64,000 nucleotides of DNA from the NCBI GenBank assembly GCA_964020085.1, contig OZ026606.1:20395501-20459500 (forward strand), in the 5' to 3' direction. The notes below the pieces were generated by a model. It worked only from the letters and a program-made list of their open reading frames with translations. It ran no database searches and had not been told where the DNA came from. Positions 56,736 to 64,000 of this stretch are shown here, in pieces. The DNA comes from Micromussa lordhowensis. Lineage: Eukaryota > Cnidaria > Anthozoa > Scleractinia > Lobophylliidae. Each line of letters begins with the position of its first letter. The first letter of the stretch is position 1. Position numbers and translations under genes: made by a program.

Positions 56736-56878
56736 TTTGTCTCAACCTCGTGGTGAAAACGTCGTAGGGACGTTTTTCAGAGGAAGAAGGACGTTGTGGA
56801 AGTTAAAATTAGGAGTTTTACATCTTTTTTCCCGTTTCTTCCTGTCTAAAAAAGCTAATTGCGACAGAAAGTCCCATC

Positions 56879-57856
56879 ATGGCTATGTCATTTGCCTTGG
56901 ATCACGATTACTGCTCAGTCGCTCTACCTGACAAAGATTCCCAGACCGATACACCGTCGACAGATGCAGACACAACGAGAGCAAAGCCGAAGAGAAAGGA
57001 AGTTCTGTGTCCCAGAGTAGATCCTGACATGGCGTCGATCCCAGTCGCTGAAGGTTTAAATCTCAATGCGAGATCAAGCTCACTGTCTCCAGCTCACAGT
57101 ATGGACAGTGGAGTAGATGCTGGCGTGGAAGATTTCTTGGCCGATTTTGCTACGTCTTGGGTTGACGAAGACTTCGGTTTGAACGAGCAGGATATTAAAG
57201 ATCTGGAAGCTCTTTTGGAAATAAGCGAAAACATTCAAGGAAACGAACTGCCCACTAGCAATACTGAAAACTCAGGTGTCGCTGAGGCTCGTCGAATCAC
57301 AAAACCGAATGTTCAGTGCGGTAAAAAGCAGCAGATAACGGAGGAAGACGACAAAGCGATCGCCGAAAGAAACAAGAGAAACGCCATTGCTGCTCGGGAG
57401 AACCGACAGAAGAAGAAGAAATACGTTGAAGGACTTGAGAACGATGTTGCTGAACTGAAAGAAGAGAATAAGACTCTGAAAACCCGCAACGAAAGCATGG
57501 CAACCATGATCAGAAAGCTATCGGATGAGGTGAAATATCTTCGAAGCGTTCTCGCAAACGAGAGCACAATTTCGCTTCTGCTGAAGAGCGTGGCCTCTGC
57601 GCCTGGCATTTCGCTGTCTTCTTCGTTGATACAGTCGTCGGGTAGTGAAGAAAACGAAAAAGAAAACGAGAAGGAGGTAGAGAGGCAGTATGCTACGAGA
57701 AGCAAGAAACGGCGGTCAGACGACGAGACTACTCCGAGCAAACGAACCCGATCAAGTGCCTCTGGTGGTGTCTGTCTTCATGTGAACAACGGCAAAGTGT
57801 CCTTGGAGTTGTGCGCAAAGTGTGAGAGGAAAGCTACACAAAGTGGATTCCTGTAA
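56879..57856 (+). CDS. CREBZF: CREBZF: CREB/ATF bZIP transcription factor (Zhangfei/SMILE)
   Basis: A single coding exon of 325 codons. Basic region about 162-182 with NAIAARENR (Asn168 to Arg176), where Asn replaces the usual Ser/Cys, as in vertebrate CREBZF. Leucine zipper heptads at L186, L193, L200, M207, L214 and L221, followed by YLRSVLANE. The C-terminal tail 296-319 (GGVCLHVNNGKVSLELCAKC) is the hallmark of the family. An HCF-1-binding-type motif DHDY lies at 8-11. An acidic stretch at about 82-117 may be an activation domain, and a basic SKKRR segment near 275-279 may aid nuclear import. Vertebrate CREBZF partners ATF4, CREB3-type factors, nuclear receptors and HCF-1. The start is chosen because ATCATGG is a good initiation context. 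The length is close to human CREBZF (about 354). Confidence 0.92.
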   Translation: MAMSFALDHDYCSVALPDKDSQTDTPSTDADTTRAKPKRKEVLCPRVDPDMASIPVAEGLNLNARSSSLSPAHSMDSGVDAGVEDFLADFATSWVDEDFGLNEQDIKDLEALLEISENIQGNELPTSNTENSGVAEARRITKPNVQCGKKQQITEEDDKAIAERNKRNAIAARENRQKKKKYVEGLENDVAELKEENKTLKTRNESMATMIRKLSDEVKYLRSVLANESTISLLLKSVASAPGISLSSSLIQSSGSEENEKENEKEVERQYATRSKKRRSDDETTPSKRTRSSASGGVCLHVNNGKVSLELCAKCERKATQSGFL

Positions 57857-59330
57857 AATTTCAAACAAAATGTCGGTATTACGTACAGGCCAAGTATAAT
57901 ATTTCTACTTTTGTCAAACTGAAGTGTTGATGCAGTGGAACAACAGCCATAAACAGGGAATGAACCAAGTGTTAAGGTTTTGAGTTGCACAGATTCAAGA
58001 CAGAAAACGATAAAAAAGCAACATAAAAAGGAACCACCAATATGTAATGTTCATGAATTTTTGAGCAGCACGCACTCGTCGTCTTTCTTTTTCTTTTCAG
58101 GTGCAGAACAAGATCAGATCCCAATCCCCAAGTTATACATTTTATGGACATCGACAGAAGAGACTTCTAGACATAAATGGTAAAGTATCAGATTCCTAGG
58201 ATTTTAAAAGCTTGACCTTTCAATAAGTTTAAGACAGGTTGTGATATCAAATGTTACTGTCATTGTGGCAAAAGTGGCAATGACAGGCCCTCTTTGCTTC
58301 CAGTGTATACAAGTTGTAATATATACTGATGAAATTTAGTGTTCAGGGTTGCCAGCAAAGCTATTGTCTGGCAGTGTGAATTATTATTCTCAGCTGGTTA
58401 GATTTTCCTAGATGCAAAATTAACAATCCTGCAACTGAAAAGTACATCAGGTATCATGATCACAACACCTCGTATTCAATTGTTTTCAGGTGCTGGGTTT
58501 GGTTGTGCTATGCTCTTCAGTAGTGTACAGTACATGTAGTTTGGATTTTTCCATTGTACTTCATTGTACTGCCATGTGTTATATCCAGTGGGCAGTCATT
58601 AACTCGATACATCACAGGTTTTCACTGTGCTTACTATAAAGTTTTAACAGTTTGACAGAAAACTGAGAATTTAGGGCGTTATTTTGATCACAGATAGCTT
58701 TCAAAACTAGCTGAAAAGCTTTGACAGCAAGCACTACCATCCCTTAGTCACCTGTCCCGTAATAAACTTGTCTTAAACACTCAAAAGGTCAAGCTTTATT
58801 TCATCAATCAGGAAGACATTGTAACTGACAAACAGTCATTTTTCCTTTCATGCTTCTTAAAGCTGCATCATCTACAGGCTTTGGAGAGCCCCTTCTGGAC
58901 TACTACTGTATGTAGGTAATATATATTACATAGAATTAATTATTGATTGGAGGCAATGTGGCAAAGAAGACTCTCAAGAGGACTGAATCTGTATTTTATA
59001 GTTTCAAGAGATAGATTTAAGGAGGTTCCCTTCGTGTTATTACAATTTTGGAATGTTAAATTATTGGCTCAATGAAAAGGTTGATCACATATGTGTGTAT
59101 ACATGTGTTCGACTTGGTTCTGTAAAGTCCTTCTTCATTTTGTATACCATTTATTGACCTTTTGAAAACAGCAGCAACATCATTTTGTACATATTAAGAA
59201 ACCTTAGTGATCCAACGTGAGCTATTGTCTTTCATGACACATGGCAAATAACAAAAATACGAAAAAAGTTAAAAATTAAAATGTAAATATGAATGTATAT
59301 AACAATATTATAAATAAAAAGAGCTTTATT
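57857..59330 (+). other. Probable CREBZF 3' untranslated region
   Basis: AT-rich sequence without coding frames of note follows the stop. A strong acceptor-like tract (TTTCTTTTTCTTTTCAG) ends at 58100 and could mark an alternatively spliced 3' intron. The first good AATAAA is at 59313-59318. The UTR extent is inferred. Confidence 0.45.
59313..59318 (+). terminator. Candidate polyadenylation signal AATAAA
   Basis: AATAAA about 1.46 kb after the CREBZF stop, in an AT-rich context. Another AATAAA is at 60658-60663. The choice between them is not determined by sequence alone. Confidence 0.4.
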
Positions 59331-62170
59331 TTAATCAGACTTCAGTGTTGTCCAGGGCATAACTGCATTGCAATAAATGTTATTTTCTCCACCCATGAGA
59401 ACAGTCATATTAACTGTTTTGCCTCTGTCAAAACAAGTCTTAAAAAACTGTGTGAACTGGATATCATTATGCAATTTAAGCTTGCCATTTTCATGTGGAC
59501 TATTTTTTGTAACAGAAACCAAAGGCAACTGGGAAAGAATAGTCCACTTCTGTGTTGACTTTTGGCTTTACTTCAAAGCAAGTCTTTGTGCAATATCTTT
59601 TACATGAAAACGAGTTTGATGTACATGAAAATGGACCTCTTGGGGGAACACGTTTTCATATGGATGGTTTCACACAAAGACTCGTTTTGTTTGACACATC
59701 ACAAGGCTTCTCAGAAATGGCCTTTTGCCTGGTGAATAACCCTGACATGGACATGTGTGAAAGTGTTTTCATTCTGCATTGACAGCAAGCTTTGTATGAA
59801 AAAGAGTCAAATTCTTTTTGCAAGGAAAAGAGCTCTGCAATTTTGGTGTGTTAATGGTATTTTCATCCAAAATGTCTTGTTATAACAGGATTTCAAAGTT
59901 GGATGTACTGTACTTGTGTATTGGTCAATAACTTGGTTTCTGTTTGTCTGGCCTGGGTTGTTTGTTAAGAGTATAGTGCTATTCACTGGATAAATCAGTA
60001 TGGGTGGATACTGGTTTGTTTTGTGAACACCTAACCACTGGATAGTGATTTATCTGGTGGATAGCATTATCCTGCATCTTTTGAACAAATGGGACCTGGA
60101 CACTGCAAGATTTCTTCAGTTCTTGAACTTGAATGTCTTTTGGTACTTATGGGACACTTGACCTCATAAGTTTTCTGATTTGATGCTTTATTTCGATCGA
60201 TCTTTATTCTATAATGATGTATTGGGTGTCGAATTTTAAAAGGCACTGATGCTTGGTGTCACAAGATGTAGTTTTCATGGGGGGTAGTCATTAAACTCTG
60301 ACACAACTTGGGAATATATGATCGAAGCTGTAATTGGCTAAAAATTGCAAAGGAATGCAGTCTAGGTGTAAGCAGCTGTTGCTGGCAGAGGGAACATTGT
60401 GTGACAGCCCCAAATGACGGCAGCAAGCAAGACTACTAATATCAGTCCCAGTGCATAACTTGGTCAGATGGGTAATGTTCCACTTCAGTGTGTATGGGTG
60501 ATAGCACAGGAACGGGGTTGGGGAGGATATCAAATGAATTTCTTCTTTTGTCTAGCGCAACCTTAAGTTGGTGACCTTGTTCATTGGAATGCAAGATGGT
60601 CCTGGATGGTGATTTGATGGATTAGTTTTCTTTTACATATGTGATATTACAAAATCAAATAAAATTGCAGCTGTTGTTTAGTATCAATAGTCTCTCCAGG
60701 TGGTGGAGTGGAAGCCCCTTGCCTGCTGTGATCTATCCCAGAGATACAGGGACATTTAATTGGGACAAGAGTGTTATAATTAAAGTTTTGAAAACCAGCA
60801 AAATGCACGTTAAAAGCTTATGATGCATTGTAACTTTCACGCAGGAAATTATTTTGCTTGAATTTAAACAATTACCTTTGGCTGCATGCATTCTTGGGAG
60901 TAAGCAACCAACTCAACTCATTGACTACTGTGCTGGCCATAACCATTCGTGATGAGCGTTGGCTTCTGTGCCACTTTTGAGATCATTGCCTTTGACCAAA
61001 AATCTATACTCAGTTTCTGCAGGAGGAAAAGATGTTTCCATTGATACCAGAGTGATCAGATCACAGTGGTCAGGTCAATGGAGCCTGCCTGAGGTGTGCA
61101 TGAAAATGCTCAGAAATTTGAGTAAAAAACTTGCAGCAGAATTTCCTGGAACAGTACACTTAGCTACTCTATGGTAAAAATTGTGCGTCTCGATGATGCT
61201 TTCTCGGAATTTTTGAACTGGAAGCTAGCCCAGTAGAAGTTCAATCACTGCCGCAAAAAGATAAGAAAAGGACAAAAAGAAAGGGCAAACAAAAAGAAGG
61301 AAAGCAAAAACGGAAAAGCAAGAAGACACAAGTCACTTTCTTGGCAAAAACTTGAAATTATGATTTCTGCGCATGCCTGAGCAAAAGAAAGGCATGCTGT
61401 CATCTTGCAAATCCTTTTTGAGTAGATTGGAACTAATTTGGCTCATATCCAGACTGAAAGTCTCTGAAATGTCCAAAAAATATGTTTTTGGCAAAAAAAA
61501 GCTCCAGGAGTCAATGGATTACGTCTTAACTTGATTTCAGGCTCCCTTACTTTTGCCTCATTTCGTGCTGAGGACAAACTTTGGGGAGGCAAAGAGAGAG
61601 AACCTGGGATCAGGGTTGAATAAAACAGTGGGTGTTTATAGTCTAAGTAGGGTTGGGGTATTCAGTAAGTCTTTAGGTAGGTGAGCGCGATGCTCGGACA
61701 CTGAAAACCATAATGATTTTGATTTTGCAACTGCACACTAGCTAGGTACCAAACCCCCCTACCCTATCCCAGACTAGCTATATTCCATGCAGAAACTATT
61801 ATTACCATGGTCCAATACTAACTAAACCGATATCTTGCAAAGTCACTTCTGAGTTTCATCTTCTATTATAGAAACCCAAATGAAGAACACTGTTATAGAC
61901 TAAATTGTTTATACACTGGCCACTTTTCTGGTTAATTATACCTTACTCAAGACCAAAATTATCTGATTTCTACACCCTATCCCAGACTAGATCCTGAAAA
62001 CCATACCCTTCACAGTTATGCATACCCATGCAGCTTATATATGAGATTACTCCCTTGGGATACTGACAGCAACCAGATGGCAGACTTGCATCACAAGTTT
62101 GAGAGTGGTGGAGAGGATTACTCACCTGTGTAATGTCGTTAAAGGTGGACCAGGTGAAGCCAATCTACCA
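59331..62170. other. Intergenic or extended 3'UTR sequence, no gene recognised
   Basis: AT-rich sequence with only short, unrelated open frames (for example 59289-59558, 59552-59782, 60959-61177). At about 61740-62040 CCCTATCCCAGACTAG recurs twice, about 220 bases apart, as part of a dispersed repeat. Nothing else is supported. Confidence 0.5.
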
Positions 62171-62178
62171 ACCGATAA

Positions 62179-62332
62179 TTATTATTGGATGAGGTTTTTG
62201 TGATATCTGGAATAATCAAGGTCTCAGTAATTATAAGTGTTATCAGCCTCAGTCTTTGGCTTCGGCTGTCAACATAATTTTACTGAGACCTTGATTTTTC
62301 TGGATATCACAAAAACCGAATCTAATAATAGT
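62179..62332. repeat. Palindromic MITE (GGTTTTTGTGATATC type)
   Basis: Arms of about 60 bases: TTATTGGATGAGGTTTTTGTG at the left matches the complement of CACAAAAACCGAATCTAATAA at the right, and both include ATCAAGGTCTCAGTA. The loop has CCTCAGTCTTTGGCTTCGGC. It is a nonautonomous foldback element. Confidence 0.8.
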
Positions 62333-62439
62333 TTTATATATGTACATTGTCTAATCTGCTAGTAAATTAGTGAATAATCTGTAGGTTGCGTGTTTTCCAG
62401 AATTAACTGTAGGTCTTTAGTCAATGAGAAGACAGAGGG

Positions 62440-63008
62440 TGACTACAATGTATAATATTCAATCTTAATCAATAGCAATCAATATCAATTGCCAATAGCA
62501 ATCAAAGAAAAAGAACGTGAGTTATCGATTGTTGTCGATTGCCGATAGTAATCGATAACAATTGATTCATCCATTGGTGATCGATTGTTATTGGAAACTA
62601 TTGTCCTTTTCAAGTTACACTGGCACAATTTGTCTACAGTCAATATATCATAGCCTGCGTATCTTTTACAATTATTGACAAAATATCAAGAATGGAAATA
62701 AGTAACAGAAACATTTTGGGTTTTAACTATTTCTGTGCTAGTTACGACACTGGAAGAAGTTCAGGCAAGAGTAGCAGTGTAACTTAAAATTCTAGGGTCG
62801 GTATTTAAAAGAATCAAAATAAACAACAGAGTCGGTGTTCAGTGATTTAAATTATTTGTATAGGATTTTTTAAAATCAGTATAACAATCTTTATTCCTGA
62901 AGACAGGAATTGTTATCGATTTTTGCCAATCCATATTAATCGATAGCAATTTGTGATTGATATTGATTGATATTGATAGAATCAATTGATTTCTGATATC
63001 GATTGACT
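62440..63008. mobile_element. Element with subterminal ATCGAT/ATCAAT motif arrays
   Basis: Both ends (about 62455-62600 and 62910-63008) are dense in alternating ATCAATAGCAATCAAT and ATCGATAGCAAT motifs in opposite orientations, with about 300 unrelated bases between. Subterminal motif arrays are typical of DNA transposons. No precise termini or target duplication were found. Confidence 0.4.
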
Positions 63009-63039
63009 ACGCCTGGGTTGGGGGAGACGAAAACAAAAA

Positions 63040-63235
63040 CAGCAAAACAGCCAGCACCAGTATCGCAGTGGGACGTGGGTTTGAATCCCGTTCAGGCCCT
63101 GAATTTTTCTCAGACTTTAATTTCACAGCTGCTTAAGTTGTGTCATGGGCTCCTGGTTGTGTATAGAACTGCTATGATCATATCTTCATATCTTTCTCCG
63201 CAGCTCATATAATCATTTGCATTGACAAAGCAGTC
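63040..63235 (+). mobile_element. tRNA-related SINE, head truncated
   Basis: It contains a B-box-like GGGTTTGAATCCC followed by CAGGCCCTGAATTTTTCTCAG and CAGCTGCTTAAGTTGTG, an arrangement seen in common cnidarian SINE copies. The A-box part is missing or unrecognisable. The 69-codon frame through it is incidental. Confidence 0.5.
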
Positions 63236-63359
63236 CATCACAACCACATGATTCATCTTATTAGTCTTATTATGATAGACAGGAATTTTTACGCCATGAA
63301 ATCAATTTTCAGTCCATCAAGAAAAAACTAGTGATCCACCTACAAAATGCACAAGAATA

Positions 63360-63490
63360 GACCCATTTCAGTAATTCCCAATCTGGAGGACAAACAATGG
63401 TTGTTTTCTCCCCTGAGAGAAACAAACCTTTCAAATGCAAAACAATCTTATTGTTTTGTCCTCCAGGTTGGGAATTAACTGAAATGGGTC
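63360..63490. repeat. 131-bp palindromic MITE about 120 bp upstream of the VIRMA start
   Basis: GACCCATTTCAGTAATTCCC at 63360 pairs with its near-complement (GGGAATTAACTGAAATGGGTC) ending at 63490. The inner arms GGAGGACAAACAATGG / TTGTTTTGTCCTCC also match. Its position just upstream of a start codon places it in the likely promoter. Confidence 0.8.
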
Positions 63491-63610
63491 CAAAACTGAT
63501 CACCATAGATAGCTCACTTGGCTCACCACACCTTGAGCCTGAGAATTTTCCCTTACTTTGTACATGAAGTATATAGTGGGCTGCAAAGGACTGTGGTATA
63601 AACAAGCAAG

Positions 63611-63685
63611 ATGGCGGCGATTTCACCTGAAAGCGTTGAGCCCGTTTTGTTATTTTGTGACACATTTAGCCATCCAGAAAATGAG
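63611..63685 (+). CDS. VIRMA: First coding exon of Virilizer-like protein (VIRMA)
   Basis: The ATG at 63611 has a good context (CAAGATGGCGG). It opens 25 codons ending with GAG followed by GTAAGT at 63686, a consensus donor in phase 0. The peptide contains VEPVLLFCDTFSHPENE, which resembles the conserved N-terminus of Virilizer proteins (the ELLFLDTFKHP-type motif). VIRMA/Virilizer is the large scaffold of the m6A methyltransferase-associated complex in the nucleus. Only one short exon is visible, so the assignment rests on a 12-15-residue resemblance. The rest of the gene lies to the right of the window. Confidence 0.62.
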
Positions 63686-64000
63686 GTAAGTGTTAAAACA
63701 TTTATGCCTATGTTGATTGTCCTTTTATTTACATCCATAACTCGCAGAATCCTAGTTGGGATAGTTCACATTCCTCGTGTAAGTTAGGAGATAAACCGTA
63801 CTGCTTGGGCGCCGCTCTCCTAAAGGTTGACGCATCCAAACGTTTCAATGTTAAGCACTCGACAAGTTGTCCTGTTCTTCATGTGCGAAGCCTGAGCACG
63901 TTGAGGGGAAAGTGAAGATTGTATAGTTCAAAATTACGTGAAATAAATCTGGACAGAACAAAGGCGGCCCAAGCTCAGTATGTGACTGTCGTGGTAGTCC
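63686..64000 (+). other. First intron of the VIRMA-like gene (partial)
   Basis: It begins with GTAAGTGTTAAAAC and runs to the window edge. No acceptor with a plausible following exon was identified. Confidence 0.5.

Noticed and set aside
63309..63665. 118-codon minus-strand frame overlapping the VIRMA-like exon
   Set aside because: It runs through a palindromic MITE and opposes a well-formed ATG exon with a consensus donor.

Overview
This window is animal nuclear DNA, most likely from an anthozoan cnidarian and probably a stony coral. The evidence is intron-rich genes, a cnidarian-type short-chain collagen (C4-like) family, a Ty3/gypsy element, a LINE, SINEs and many palindromic MITEs. The species cannot be fixed from the sequence. 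There are no prokaryotic-style operons. LAYOUT: From 1 to about 54.0 kb lies a head-to-tail tandem array of one secreted-protein gene on the minus strand: a partial copy at the left edge (start codon and part of the signal peptide, 1-56) and four further copies, here called A (7162-14058), B (15181-22870), C (26592-40700) and D (44442-54025). Each encodes a signal peptide, an N-terminal acidic/coiled-coil region ending in a Lys-Arg site, a short Gly-X-Y collagen stretch split over two exons, and a C-terminal domain with ten cysteines including the end of the exon before it. From about 56.6 kb the sequence becomes ordinary. A single-coding-exon CREBZF (Zhangfei/SMILE-type bZIP) gene lies on the plus strand at 56879-57856. 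The first coding exon of a gene that looks like Virilizer (VIRMA), the m6A-writer scaffold, is at 63611-63685. ARRAY BIOLOGY: The same intron in every copy carries a 2.0-3.7 kb minisatellite built from 9-bp units (ACTACAGAA / ACTACAGAC). Its array length and internal organisation differ in each gene. Because nine is a multiple of three and the units lack stops, it gives long open frames in all three plus frames and two of three minus frames. These frames are artefacts of composition and should not be annotated as proteins. Read in the gene's sense direction, every unit ends TCTGTAG, which resembles a 3' splice site. TE HISTORY: The paralogous copies serve as each other's empty sites, so many insertions can be delimited exactly: a 5'-truncated gypsy element with an intact pol frame (391-4438), a SINE with 13-bp target-site duplications (47152-47467), a TTAA-flanked Kolobok-like MITE (42867-43194), a MITE nested inside another MITE (10156-10634), a TIR element (45051-45429), and a 3.4-kb compound insertion in copy C (27363-30748). 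The compound insertion contains a LINE fragment and a TIR-bounded element with a tyrosine-recombinase-like (Crypton-related) coding fragment. Shared insertions group A with B and C with D. A candidate small exon restores the reading frame in C and D but has a mutated acceptor in A and B, so A and B may be functionally altered or broken.
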